A stretch of 64,000 nt of DNA from Dermacentor variabilis (lineage: Eukaryota > Arthropoda > Arachnida > Ixodida > Ixodidae). The notes under the pieces were generated by a model that saw nothing but the letters and a program-made list of their open reading frames with translations, was not told the origin of the DNA and made no database searches. This document shows positions 33,959 through 46,140 of this stretch, piece after piece. How positions within the stretch are numbered: position 1 is the first letter of the stretch; every line of letters begins with the position of its first letter. The DNA is taken from positions 205,896,127-205,960,126 of the forward strand of contig NC_134569.1 in assembly GCF_050947875.1 (NCBI RefSeq). The letters run 5' to 3'. The position numbers and the translations under genes are program-made.

Positions 33959-33970
33959 ATGTTTCCCACG
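33959..33970 (+). CDS. Cuticle protein exon 1 (four codons, MFPT)
   Basis: The start codon follows AAAA, and the exon ends at a GTGAGA donor (33971) in phase 0. It supplies only the first four residues of the signal peptide. A tiny coding first exon followed by a long intron is a common layout of arthropod cuticular protein genes. The match in phase with exon 2, and the resulting continuous signal peptide, support the choice. Confidence 0.72.
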
Positions 33971-36206
33971 GTGAGAATTTATTTTACAGTAATTTCAGGG
34001 CACATGACTTTCAATCAGAGAATGCTGCCTTATTTTTCTCTTTCTGATAATTTACGCGATGTGGTGGGAGAGCTTGTCTAATATATGGTTGCATGTCGAC
34101 CTATTATGACCTGTAATGTCATGTTGCAGAATAAATTAGAAGAGCTAAAAGATTCCTGGCCATGACTGGTAACAGTAGAAGTCCTCACCATCTTGTCAAT
34201 ATTTTCTTTCTTGCGCTCTATTAATTTACTCGGCATTTTGAACCAGGTAGCCTAAGAATACGTCTTGTGCGTGCAAATTTATTGTTTTCGTAGCAGCTGT
34301 AAATCAGTTGTGCGCGCATTTATACATGGACCCTCAAGGGCCCTTCCATCTTCGATTAGGCCTAATCTGAGAAATCTTTATGTGAACGTCATGAACGGAT
34401 TTCGAGCCGTGCACTATCCTGATCCTGCCCATCAAGACAAAGTCAACAGGATGCTAATATACTGCATTAATATTCCCGTATCTTTGTTCTCTGTGGTGTT
34501 TTAATTTTCTAGGTTATCTTTTCCAGCTTAGTTTACATTGTTCATATTACACCTATGGGTGTACTTCTTACATCGTCCTTCTACGTCCTTCATTACCATA
34601 GCTGATGTACCATTAAAATATTCAAACTGCTTGGTTCATGAATAATGAGATTTCACGTCCAAACGAAGCAGTGACGCTATGAAATACGCTGTACTGGGGA
34701 GCCGCAGATCAATTTCGACCTTAAATTAGGTAACCGAGCATTTTTACATTTCACGTTCAGCGAAGTGCAGCCGCTGACGATTGCTAGTTGAAATTAATAA
34801 ATAGCAGCTTCACGAAGGACTACGTAAGTGCGCACCTACGCAGTCGGTCACATTTAAAAGCTCTTCAGTTTATCAGGACATAAATTATAAAAAAGGTAAA
34901 AGGTATTAGGTGTCAACCCTCTCGATTTCCTTCAACGTGTGGGAGCGCTTTTACCAGTGCTTGCGAGTTACACGGAGCCGCTGTGTTTCATAACAACCCG
35001 AATGAAGAAGAAGTGCGTACTTTATTTCAAGGCTGAAGAGGGCTCTTTGTATCAACTGGTATTCAATTCACTTTTCCTAACTCCTTCAATAGATCTAGAC
35101 GTCGTAGATAAAGGTGATCTCTTCGCTTGATATACACTGATAAGGTTTTTCACGAAAGTGAGAACCTAGCACGGCTAAACCAAGCCGTTGAGCAGAAAAT
35201 GATTCTTCAATGCACATGCAAACACTTATCTCAACAAGATCACAAGTACAAATTCTTCACTTGACGTAGTATTACCTTCGGAAGCTACATGCAAGTATTC
35301 TCATTGTATGCATCAAAAGAAAGAGTAGAAAACTGCATTTACAGCACCAGTCAAGCAGTCAGAGCCCCTTGCTCGTCTAAATACGAAAGAGGAAACGAAT
35401 AATAAGCGCCCTCTAATGTGGCCGTGAAAAGCTTCTTGAACATTATAAGAAAACGTAACCGATTTCTCGCAGAGGCTACTATGTACATGTGAGATGAATA
35501 TTACTGCGCTGCGTGCAGCAGGGAATTTACAGTCGTGTGCCAAAAACTGCGAGAAATCGCTTGGTATCCCTTCCGTAGTTCCGTCATGCAGCGTCATCAA
35601 CATGAGCTAAAACCTACCAAAGCTATTGGCTGATTTGGCGATCGCGAGAGCAGTCTGAGCGGCACATGTTGCTAATTTTGAGTGAAATAAATGAAAAACA
35701 TACGTGCTTCGGATGTCGAAAACACGGCAAAATTACTTCATCCTTTCATTACGCGTAGCTGCTTCATCGGCGCGTGGCCTTCGAGATCGAAGCGGCGTAT
35801 TGCGTATCGTGGTCTACCGCGGCCGCCACGGGGTGGCGCGATGAGCGCTTTGCCTTCATAGCTTCTCTACTGTGAAGCTTCCAGCGATGTAGCGGAGTTG
35901 AATAGAGAGCGAAATTAAGATATCGGTGTTAAAACTACACTCTGGTCGAAGAACTTGAAACTCTTTTTTAAACATGAAATACGTGAAAAGACGTGCTTTA
36001 TAAGTGAGATCTTTCTGTGAATAGATCGAAAAGTGTTTCAGCGCCCCTTTAATGCATATCCTGCTCGAAGTTTTGCGAACACACCGCTGTTTCGCAGTGC
36101 CTTTAAAAGGTGAACAGGCATCACGCTGGGGCGAGGCCCCACGTGACGTATGCTTCAACGTTTTCGTGCCTTTGTAGATGAAAACCGCTCTTTTTGTTGA
36201 TCCCAG
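33971..36206 (+). other. Cuticle gene intron 1 (about 2.2 kb)
   Basis: Begins GTGAGA and ends GATCCCAG. Inside I see no gene. Frames at 34265, 34939, 35313 and 35856 lack domains. The stretch about 35640-36060 ends in a CAGCGCCCCTTTAA-type sequence and could be a short repeat, but this is not established. Confidence 0.6.
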
Positions 36207-36356
36207 TTTCAAGTGCTGCTGGTGTACATCGCCGTGGAAGCCTACGGGCTACACCACCACCACCAGCAGCCGACACAAGCCGGATACAGGGGCGCCGGCT
36301 TCGGTGGCTACGCTGCTGCGGGGACACCTTACGGAGGATACGATGCCTATGCCTCT
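36207..36356 (+). CDS. Cuticle protein exon 2: signal peptide end and Gly/Tyr/Ala segment
   Basis: Fifty codons in phase 0. Joined to exon 1 they give a hydrophobic signal peptide (FQVLLVYIAVEAYG) with probable cleavage near residue 18. A His run and Gln/Pro stretch follow, then Gly-Tyr-rich sequence (GGYAAAGTPYGGYDAY). The end is set at the GTGGGT donor at 36357 because only that choice keeps phase 0 with exon 3. The nearby GGTACC donor would not. Confidence 0.75.
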
Positions 36357-37514
36357 GTGGGTACCACTTGCTCTCTCTACGCACGATTTAGTCACGGACA
36401 TTTCAGCGAGCACGCAATACTTCCGGTCACTTGCCCTGGCAATTGACACTGGCGTGAATATGAGCGCATACATTTTCTCAGCCACAGTAACAACGACATA
36501 CTTCGCTTTATGAAATCATAACGTCTTTTACTTTCTGCTTATGTCTGTACCATATTGGGCCATGATCTGGCTCGCCCTACTGGCAGCTAGTACTTTAAAT
36601 TAGTGTCAGAAGTGCTGGCGCGTTAGGCTACTGTTGAAAGCAAGTCTAGTTCTTGCCGAGGCAACCTCACCACCTTTTATCTGATTGAATCTTTCCCCTC
36701 GCTGTTGCCAGCTGAATTTAGCGGAATATTTTGCTTTCTGCGCTTTGTCCCTTCATTCCTTACCTTATCGAAGAAACAACTGCCCCCTGAAAGTCTCCGC
36801 GGCTATTTGCGCGAGCTCACCTGGAGTGCGCTTAAAAGCGCGTTAGCTTTACACATTAAAATCAGGACTTTTGCATAATATCGACATTGTCCTGCATATT
36901 TTAATCTAGCCATCGGTTATCAAGAAACTGTGAACCCATTTTGCTAAAGCTAGGTACAGCCAGCTTTACGATGGGCGACAGCACGTATTGCACCGATAAA
37001 TACTTCGAGAACTCCACGCCCATGAGTACGTTGTTCGATGACGACTTTACTGTGTAAACAACCACGGCACAGTGTAAAGAATGCACCTCTTACCTACCAA
37101 ACATTCTTACGCACGGAACAAGCCTTCGTGACAAGGCTAATTTCGCGATCACTCTCTTAACCGAGTTCCCGGTACAATTGTACGGTGCGACTTTTAGCAT
37201 TCTTTCTTTTCGTCCTTCATAATGATGCTAGTGACAAACCCATGACTGTTACAGCACTATGCTGCTAAGCTTTCGTCACAAAACAGGCCACCTTTGATTT
37301 TCCAATTCCTCTCTACAATGTTATGTACTACACTTTTGCATAAGTGTTTACAGGCTAGCTACCCAACACAGGGTAGACAGTCGGTACTTACACTGGGTAA
37401 CCTCCCTGTCTTTCCTCTCGTTTTTTCACTCTCTCTCTTTGTCTCTCTCTTTCGCTGGCTCTATTTGCATAAGGGTTGCCAACGAAAACATCTCGTTCCT
37501 CTTCTGGCTTACAG
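36357..37514 (+). other. Cuticle gene intron 2 (about 1.16 kb)
   Basis: Begins GTGGGT and ends TTCTGGCTTACAG after a long pyrimidine-rich tract at about 37400-37460. No other feature was recognised in it. Confidence 0.7.
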
Positions 37515-38099
37515 CCACCTCAGCCGTACAGTTTTGGCTACGACAACGTGGACGAGTACGGAAACCGACAGTTCCGCAGCGAGCAAGGTGACTCCAACAA
37601 CGCCAAGACCGGCTCGTACGGCTACCGTGACGTCAACGGCCTCTACCGTCGAGTGAACTACGTGGCCGATGTGAACGGCTTCCGGGCCACCGTGGACACC
37701 AACGAGCCCGGCACCGCCCCTGGTGCCAGCGCCGACGCGGTCTTCAACGCTGCGCCAGTCGTCCCTCCAGTTCCCTCGGGACGTGGACAGATTGGTGCAC
37801 CTGGAGCCTATGTCGCCAGGGCGGCGGGATCGCACAACGCTGGTGGCTACAGCGGTTACGGCGGATACGGATACAACCTCTACGGAGGCGCTGCTGGAGG
37901 CTACGGATACACCCCGTACGGACGTCAGGGTTACGTTGCCAGTAGCCCAGCACTCGGCGGATACGCTTACGGTGGCCAACCACCTTACGGCTACAGTGCC
38001 GCCGGCTACGCTGCGGGCAACTCTCCGGGTGTCTACGGCTCCCCTGTTGGATACGGACGCTGGCCTTCCACTTACCGCGGATACCGTCGCCGTCGTTAA
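37515..38099 (+). CDS. Cuticle protein exon 3: chitin-binding (R&R) domain and Gly-Tyr tail
   Basis: Encodes 194 residues and ends at TAA 38097-38099. The whole protein is about 248 residues. Near its start lies the Rebers-Riddiford chitin-binding domain: PYSFGYDNVDEYGNRQFR, then GSYGYRDVNGLYRRVNYVAD and GFRATVDTNEPGT. The conserved aromatic residues that contact chitin are present. Beyond it is a long Gly-Tyr-Ala-rich region with GGY repeats, likely for cross-linking in the cuticle, ending in RRRR. It is secreted and structural. The frame is intact, GC-rich at third positions and unlike the surrounding repeat relics. The exact cuticle subfamily was not assigned. Confidence 0.93.
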   Translation, partial: PPQPYSFGYDNVDEYGNRQFRSEQGDSNNAKTGSYGYRDVNGLYRRVNYVADVNGFRATVDTNEPGTAPGASADAVFNAAPVVPPVPSGRGQIGAPGAYVARAAGSHNAGGYSGYGGYGYNLYGGAAGGYGYTPYGRQGYVASSPALGGYAYGGQPPYGYSAAGYAAGNSPGVYGSPVGYGRWPSTYRGYRRRR

Positions 38100-39479
38100 T
38101 GAAGCGATCAGCAAAACTATTAGTTAAGCTCTGAAAACACGGTGTTATTTTCTGACAAAAGTGGGAACATTACGGCCAAAATTCTTGTCCTAAACAAGAG
38201 ATTATAGCTTCAAAACAGAAGGCGAATCTCAAAGTCAGATGTCTAGCATTCTGCATGTAAAAAAAAAAAATCACAGGAGATTATCTTCAAGAAACCATTA
38301 CCTCCTTTCTACTAGCAACACGTGACCATTAGCGAATGTATTTAGTGATCATTTTGTCTCTTGCGCATTCGGAATGTCTTTCTTTGCACTATGGCAAAAC
38401 TTACTGGTGAAAATCAAGGTATACGTTCCTTGAGTTCTAAGGCCAGTAAATGTTAATCTCTGGATCAGCACTTTGTTAGCTCTGGTTACCACAGTGAATG
38501 GGTAGCATCGCGCATCTTTGAATTTTAAGTTTAGAGAAACACAATTATGTTCCAGAAACGTATATATGCGATGGTCTACAAAACTTACCGCTGCAAGCAA
38601 ATCACGAAAAGTCTGCTTATTAACGCCTTTTTATAACAGGACGGAATTTTTTTGTACTTATGCAACGCTTCGAGAAGCCTGCACAAACATAAGGTTTTAT
38701 GCGCAGCATGGCTCGGCGGTACAAATAATCATCCACGCTAAGTTTTTACATCAAAAGGAGGTAAATAGGCCTTTTGCAATGACGACACACTAAACGTGTA
38801 AATTGGCACCTATTAAAATCGGCGATTTTAGGCACACCCTACACTCGTTAAAAAGTTTGCAACCTTTAAGGGCTATCTTCTCCCACAACAATAATCGCCA
38901 TCTGCCTTGCTTGCGTTTCATTTGCTTAACGTTGTGAGACGGTGTTTCCAGGTGACGAAAGGCATGCGCGTTATCAGCGTGACACATAATTCTGGACAGG
39001 AGTTTTGGGAGCGCAGACTTTTCAAGAAAGGAATCGTAATACCGGCAGACGACCACTATTGCGTGGATCATGACAGGCCCCAAGAGGTGCAAGCTTTTTT
39101 AAGAGTTAACAACAACGGTGGTTATGTTAAAACACTGAAAAAAAACACCAAACCAAAGCGTGCCACATATACCCTTCGTATACCCTTCAGGAGGTCCAGT
39201 ACAGTCTTTGACTATGGGACCTCCTTCTGTATATTATTCCTTCTTATAACCTGCTGTTTATAATGAATAAATCATCAATTTCAGTATATTTTTTCTAATT
39301 TAACACTCACTGTGAAGGGTGCCGAGGTGGGTACAACCCTAATAACAGGTGTTTCAAGCAGTTTTAACCGAACATTAAATGGGCACACTTTATAGATAAA
39401 TGAAATCTATGGCATATTGCCTACAGTCGTCTGATCTTGTTTTTGAAATTGAATTATAGTGACCTGATTATATGCGTGT
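38100..39479. other. 3' flank of the cuticle gene, unassigned
   Basis: The 3' UTR must lie at the left. No AATAAA is close to the stop, and the nearest seen is near 39266. The stretch 39080-39290 carries a short inverted pair (GGAGGTCC / GGGACCTCC) and ends at an AATAAATC, so it could be LINE 3' sequence. Frames here show no domain. Confidence 0.4.
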
Positions 39480-40240
39480 ATGCATATGGCGAGGCCGCTT
39501 TTATACCTTGATTATACCTTGAGTGGCTTGATCTGGGGAGCAACTACAGCAAAGAACTATAGTAAGGTATTAAGCTTGCAAATACGAGTAGTCCGAATTT
39601 TTGAAATCTTCCAAGGTAGGCTGCGTGACTTACCCACACACAATCTCTTTGGTAAACATTTACTGATCCGAGCAAATCAATGATTTTATTATAGATTACT
39701 GTTACATATAAAAATACAGGCTCCATGTTGTCAGCATACCCACATCTCTTCGGTACCCATTACGTTATCAAATCAGAAAAATGCCATTCACGCATACTAA
39801 CTACGGACGTCATGGTATCAACTATCAAATACCAAGGCTACTAAACATCGTTGAGCAACAAATTGATTTCTATGCACCTCATTTTAAGCAATGCATACAA
39901 AACCTTCTTAAACACAATAAAATTATTTATAGATAAAACGCTAACGCACTAAAAAATTTTTGCACTCTATATGTATGCCCTAATTTGCGCTGTATCTTGA
40001 ATGTAAAAACAAACAAAAGTTGAAGCATAATTGTATAATGTACACGTTATGCTATTTGTATTTTCTACATCGTACCGGCTCTTTTTTTGTTATATTCGCG
40101 CTTAGGAACAAGAGCCCCGAACGCGATTAGGACAAGTCAGGCCCTGTCAGGCCATATGGCCTTTAGTTCTTGTTTCCTCTTTCTGTAATGAAGAAAGAAA
40201 TAAACTTCAAACCTTAAAAACCTTAAAACCTGCAGCTGGC
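39480..40240 (+). mobile_element. CR1-like LINE 3' end
   Basis: The frame at 39480-39683 (LYLDYTLSGLIWGATTAKN, LQIRVVRIF) matches the C-terminal part of CR1-type RT. Decayed frames and an untranslated region follow to about 40225, with AAATAAAC before a tail of CCTTAAA-like repeats. It ends immediately before the LINE fragment that opens copy 2. Confidence 0.7.
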
Positions 40241-40244
40241 CCAA

Positions 40245-40671
40245 AGCATCTTTATGAATGAAGCTGCAGACAGCTTGGCCAAGGCTTCTATCAGCGGCTC
40301 TGTGATTATCCTTCTGTCTGTCGGCTTTAGAAGATATATATCTCTAACATCAAAATCAAATCTTACAGCATACTGAGGACTACACCACTTGCGATTCCAT
40401 TGGAGCAGAAAATTTTGCAAAAGCAGACAGACGGAAGTGACATTAACGAGATTGCATTGTCGAGTCCCGCTCCCAAATTTATAGATGCACCGATTTGGTC
40501 TGGCAATTTCCGCTTTGTGACATTTTTGCAACTCATTAGAAACGATCGAACAGTATTTACTGGAATGCCCGCCGTTCTCCTCCCTGAGAAAAGGGACGGT
40601 GGAAATTACAGTGCAACAGCTCGGCAAGCCATTGAACACTCCGTTACTGTCTTTCGGAGCGTCTGTGCTTA
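40245..40671 (+). pseudogene. LINE RNase H end and zinc tail, copy 2 of 31-252
   Basis: Contains FMNEAADSLAKASISGS, the last RNase H motif, then after a frame break the zinc segment. One of the cysteines present in copy 1 is lost here. The match with position 1 of the window begins at 40455. The part at 40245-40454 is the continuation that lies outside the window for copy 1. Confidence 0.72.
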
Positions 40672-42440
40672 GATTATAGATTTTTAAACTTATTACCTAA
40701 GCACATATGTAAAATTTGCCCTACTTTTGGCCAATCCTCGTGAGTGGATATGCGCCAAACACATCAAGGTCATCACCATCATCATCAACTGTTTCCACCA
40801 CGCGCGCAAGCAGCCAACCCGCCCTAGTTATGGCGGCCAACGACGTATGAGAGGCTTTAAACCACTGGATATATTTGTAAACATAAGTGCGAAGGTTACA
40901 CGTGCGCCGAATGAAAGTACGAGCAAAGGTCCATAACCTCCACATGCTGACCGACAAAGTAGTGCATGTAAGCGCACCTCTGTTCTGCGTAATATATCCT
41001 ACATAAAACTTGAAGGTATGCTCTAAAGCACACTGACCTCTCAATAGAATAGCCTAACGCAACAAATTAATGGGATTCCTTGCTGTACTTAATTTTCCTT
41101 TATTTAGCCATTTGCTATGTGGCGATGGCTGCGCGCACATTCTTGACCAGCCCTCCACAACGGGTTTGCGCCAAAGTGGCATAACATGTACAGAATCTTT
41201 AAATGCAGCAAGTCGTTTGTCATACTTATCAACGCCATACACTTGTGACCACCATTTATCATTCACCAAGCGTCATACAGCGCTTTTCCCCTCGCAATAT
41301 CACTCCGTGAGCATCCCAGTCTGTGCATCCACCAGATACAGGGCTTCCACTAGCGCGTAGCTTACGATCGGTGCAGGTAATAAGCGTAAAAATATCAAAA
41401 AGAAAGAGTTGCACGTTCTACAAGATGAACATCAAAAGAACTGCACGCACCGCCGCTAGTTGCATATGATTTAATACATGCCGCTTTGCGGAAGCTTCGC
41501 ATTTCATTATGTATGTTGGATCTGGAGAATTTTCGAAACAGATTAGAAATTAGATTAGAATACACGCAGCCCTACATAAGAGGTGCAGAACAATGACAAG
41601 GATAATGAAGTACACCAACTGAGTTGTCTCCTCAAAATGCATAAGATAATGAATAACCAATGAAATTCGCGCAATACCGTCACGATGTCAATATTTCACC
41701 ATACGTACTTGCTGACCATTTATCGCTTAGCTCGTCACAACACACGTGCGCGTGCAAGACTTTCCGCATCACGAGACGGTATATTCGTGCAATTCATCGA
41801 AGCAACAGTCGAACATCTTATCCCTCTCTTTTCGTCCTCCTCTCCTCACGAATAACAGCCAACGAGAACAGCCCCCTCGTCGTCTCCTTGCCTCTTTATT
41901 CGTCCTTTCCCACTCTCTCTTAAGTGTTCATTCTTGTCGCACAACCAGACACATCAGCTTACTTATTATTGTGTATTTCTTTTGTAACATAAACCGCTCT
42001 GAAAATTCGATTCGTTACTTTATGACTGAATTCTGCGGAAACCTACATGACTCACTGGGTAGCCTACAATTAGAACTCTTTTTTTGTCATGAATTTACTA
42101 ACCATCTCGGTTATCGCACTTCTGCTGTTTTCTTTTTTTGGTGTTCAATACTCTGCACTAACGCCGCCTAATGGGATAATTACGGCATTTTTCATGTTAT
42201 GTTTTTATTTAGCATTTCCTGTACTCATCCTTGTTATTCCTTCCTGAGAAGCAGCAGTGATCATAAACGTATTGCTGCACGAAGGAAGCAATGACTATAT
42301 TATGGTACCTATCCCCATTATGGGGGACTGGCCGCGTAACCAGCGGTTAAACGGATGGGGGGAGAGGAAAAATGAGAGAAACATTAGGGCAGTGAAAAGG
42401 TTGAAATTTTAAAAAAGAAATTAAAGTAGAAAAACTGCTG
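40672..42440. other. Unassigned, counterpart of about 405-595 plus 2578-4230
   Basis: No gene was recognised. A 75-base stretch of copy 1 (about 3265-3345) is missing near 41540, where a short AGATTAGAA repeat stands instead. Confidence 0.4.
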
Positions 42441-42449
42441 CTAGAGACA

Positions 42450-44640
42450 TTTTTTTTCTCGAAATAAAACGTATGTTTAATAAAGAGGTAGCAAATTCGA
42501 AGGGAATAAATTGTAATACATTTCAGACTGAAATTTTGCGACACATTCATTAATGAATCAGTAAGTTCACGCGATATTCTGCATGTGTCACAAAGGCACT
42601 CGCAGACCGCCAGGAACACATGCTGTGGCAGAAATTCACTCTGGATGCCTTGAAGGAGAGAAGGTTTAGGTGTTTTTTCTCTTGATTGTACATCAATGGC
42701 TGGTTAAAAGAATATGATCAATGCTTTCAGAGTATGTGCACATATTGCATAGAGAGAATGGCGTCAGGCCAACCTGCACGTAGAAATAAATCGTAATTTT
42801 GTAAGACTGATTTTCAATTTACGAAAGGCACACCATTGATTGTCCCAAATGAGAAGCAAATACTTAAAGTATGTTGTTAGGAATGTCTGTATTGCAGAGT
42901 ATTTTAAAAAGAACATTTTCTAAATCTGGCCCCGTGATGAAAGCCCAAGTCGGCAGAACATACAGGACTGGTCCATCTAGAAATGTACGCCGAAGTATGT
43001 CGACTGTTTCGTTTTATTAGCAAACCACGGTCACCTGGTACACATATCGAGTGCACCAGACGGAATGTCGAAGGGTTTGTTGTTGCATACATTAAAAAGT
43101 GTGTTGTCTGGGGATGAGGTGAGTGCTCTGCAGACTGACACTGAATCGGTCACTTTTACCGCTGTTTTTGAAAACGTAAATTAACTGCTAATAATTCTGT
43201 CTCAAGTATGGATGTGACCTCGGGAAATTGCAATGAATAAGACCCGGTTAGCTCGTGAGGAATAATTTCGCCACCCGCTTTCTCTTCTCATATTGATGCA
43301 TTCGTCGCTATTACACCATTGATTTTCAATTACGCTAAATGCTCTTGTAGCAGGTCGCTTACATATCTAGTAGGCCGGAAATTAGTAGTTGAAGGACATA
43401 TATCATTAAATTCAATTTTAGGAGTATTTAAGGGCTTTTTTGGAAAAGTACTCTCGCTTAACAGAACTTTTAATGGTCCTACTTGCACTTGCACAAAACA
43501 CAACCAGCTGATTGTACAGAGAGGACCCTGTTTTATCAAACAACGCAGATCTTTACTTAATAAGTACAAGCTGCGGTCGTCTCAATAAAGATAAGTAAAT
43601 ATTTAAGTAGCCTTTTACTATTTGAAAGCAGAATCTGCAAACAAGTGTGGGCAATCGGGCTTTTGGATATAATATATTATTAGCAACAACGTTTGGCCCA
43701 GCAAGACAAATACGCAGAGCATCACACTATATAACTAGAGCCTAATCTTGTATGCTGGCCCATCGGATAATGAAACGCACCCAAATTCCAATACGGATCA
43801 AACATACACTCTACAAACCACAATGCCTAGAGCCTAGAGCAGCGGCGGCCGAGTTTGCGAACCATGCCAAAAGCGGGCACCGCCTTAGACCTAACATGTT
43901 CGATGCGGTTGCACTAGATAAGTTTGGGTCGTATATAACGCCTACACATTTAACAAAGTTGCGCAGAGCGAACATCTCCTAACGTTATTCAAGGGAGACA
44001 TTACCAGGTATAGTTAAGGGAAATACAATCAAGGTACTCTTGGTAACTTTATTGGCATATTAGGATATTAGGATATTAGGCATATTAGGATTGATATATA
44101 TGATTGTAGCATTCTATGCAATGGGAAAATGTCACTCGCTGACACAAAGAATGCAACGTCGTCTGCATAAACACACACTTGTAGTTGTCAACGCAATGGA
44201 ACAGAACTCATAATATTAAAGTAGCCAAATGGGGTCAAGTACGGAACCTTGTGGAAATCCTCCGAACTTATCATATTTTGGCGTCGAAACGCAACTTTGG
44301 GAGCAACAGAAAATTCTATCTTTTCGGAATTCCAAAATTCAATTTTTATAACACGGAGGAAAATTCATGCGCTTTGCAATATTCCGGAGAATGACATGCT
44401 CCACACTGACGTATGCCGTTGTCGTATCAAGAGTTTCCAACGCTGCATACTGCGGCCTGAGCCGAGCAAGTTTAATGCGTCCCTCAAAATCAACATGTGC
44501 GCCCGTCATGTTCATAGCATCCGCGCGCGTCTGTTCGTAGTCGTGGCTTTCATCGGGCCACTGTGGACGTTCTCATTATTGAGGAGTAGTATTTGCAGCT
44601 GCGGCGCTACGCGAATACACTTGCTGTTCTAAAGAATAGC
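42450..44640 (-). mobile_element. I-like LINE relic, copy 2 of 4235-6400
   Basis: Same order as copy 1. The RT active-site region is near 44157-44168 (TCGTCTGCATAA reads YADD on the - strand). The thumb is at 43330-43570, and RNase H and zinc remains are at 42740-43300. It has additional small deletions and a local tandem array at about 44055-44090. Confidence 0.72.
44056..44092. repeat. Local tandem array of ATATTAGG units, copy 2
   Basis: About four imperfect units where copy 1 has a single CATATTAGG near 5839, so the expansion is private to copy 2. Confidence 0.7.
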
Positions 44641-45265
44641 GAAGAATTTCTACAATAACAATATTTGGCCTTCATTTGGCAGAACTATCAAAGCTTAAGG
44701 CTGCTGATATTATAGCAAAAAAAGATGGAGTCTCAAATAGGTAACTGCACTGAGAAGTCCAAGTCTACCTCTAGAACACTATAGGCTCTTCACCATGAGC
44801 TTACTGAACGAGTTAAGACTGATCACTGGAAAATTAACTTTGAGCTCCTAGCGCTAACATAATAAAACATCGAAAATGTTCAGTCTCTGTATTTGAAATT
44901 AAGTGCGCAATGAACAACTCGTCTCCTCCTTTATTTTGTATATAAATATTGCTAAGACAACAAATTCAGCAGTTGGACCCACGTCTTTTATTGTTTAAAG
45001 TGAATGAATAGAGAAGTGCTGTTCGGGCCCTTCTTGACTGTCTCGCCGGTCGGGGCGGACTGCTAAAGTGTATCGCGGCCAAGAAAGAGGACAAACGTCA
45101 AGGCAGAAGAGAAGAGAGGCTAAACTAAGTCAACACCTAATTAGACAGAAAAGTTAGATAAGAATATGAATAATTAAAAAGTAGTCCAATACATTGCTCC
45201 AGGTATCTTGCTCCGTCATAGCGTTGAGTGGAGACTGAGTTCCGGTATAACTGCGTAGCACAAGT
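44641..45265. other. 3' flank of gene B
   Basis: Counterpart of 6401-7024. Includes an AATAAA on the - strand at 44987-44992, a candidate polyadenylation signal. No other feature was recognised. Confidence 0.4.
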
Positions 45266-45781
45266 CTAAATAGTGGCAGTTATGACGGCGGCGCTGTGTT
45301 GGTCCGAGTCATTCGACACGGTGTGACGAGCCACGGACTCTGTCGTGGCAGCGGTCTCCTGCGCACCGGGCAGCATCTCCAGTTCCCGCTCGTCAGCGTC
45401 CATCGTCGAGAAATCCGCGATGGCGGCTTTGCTTCGCCCTTTCCGGTAGGTGGCGCTAATGGCCAGGTATAGCCAGAGAAGCACGAAGATGAGCGCCGCG
45501 ATCGTGTAACAGGCGCAGAAAAAGTCCACGGCACCTTCCTCCACACGAACTACGCCTGCGCGTGGCTGCTGCTGGGGAGGCGGCTGTATGTAGCCATGCA
45601 CCACGACCGCGCTGGCGCTGCGCGAGTACAGGGCGGGCTTACCCAGTGGCGCCCTCATTGTGGGTGCCCACAACGACGGCGGCCGACGTTGCAGCGGTAG
45701 CTGAGGCCGCCAAACTGGAGCCAGGCCGCCAGGACGAGCGTATTGGCCGTGGCCGTGGCTTCGGCGTGGCGGCTGTTGTTG
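45266..45781 (-). CDS. Gene B exon 2: proline-rich ectodomain, membrane span, cytoplasmic tail
   Basis: Starts after an acceptor (TTATTCTCGCAG on the - strand) in phase 0 and encodes 171 residues. The ectodomain is Pro/Arg/Gln-rich, with one span (YTIAALIFVLLWLYLAIS) and then the basic YRKGRSK. The cytoplasmic tail has an acidic DADERELEM segment and the end VITATI. The tail is almost identical to gene A, while the proline-rich part has many changes. The protein is probably a type I-like or signal-anchor single-pass membrane protein. No family was recognised. Confidence 0.66.
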   Translation of the reverse strand, partial: QQQPPRRSHGHGQYARPGGLAPVWRPQLPLQRRPPSLWAPTMRAPLGKPALYSRSASAVVVHGYIQPPPQQQPRAGVVRVEEGAVDFFCACYTIAALIFVLLWLYLAISATYRKGRSKAAIADFSTMDADERELEMLPGAQETAATTESVARHTVSNDSDQHSAAVITATI

Positions 45782-46140
45782 CTGCGAGAATAATTGTCCA
45801 CCGATATATATTGCTGGAATTGCTATTGATAGAATTGGCAAGAATCAGATGTATGCTTTAAGAGACAAAGCCGGCAATATCATTACTAATATGGATAGAT
45901 AGTTCAAGTGGCTGAGGAGTTCTATACAGATTTATACACTACCAGTGGCACCCACGACGATAATGGAGGAGAGAATAGTCTAGAGGAATTCGAAATCCCA
46001 TAGGTAACGCCGGAAGAAGTAAAGAAAGCCCCGGGAGCTGTGCAAAGGGGGAAGGCAGCTGGGGAAGATCAGGTAACAGCAGATTTGTTGAAGGATGGTG
46101 GGCAGATTCTTCTAGAGAAACTGGCCACCCTGTATACGCA

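Noticed and set aside
33527..34081. A 184-codon + strand frame
   Set aside because: It runs through a TATA box and 5' UTR and uses the real start codon in frame by chance. It continues past the GTGAGA donor into the intron.
37509..38127. A 201-codon - strand frame and a 134-codon + frame over cuticle exon 3
   Set aside because: These are shadows of the Gly-Tyr-rich repeat coding sequence.
38907..39263. A 118-codon frame downstream of the cuticle gene
   Set aside because: There is no recognisable domain, and the surrounding sequence looks like LINE 3' untranslated DNA.
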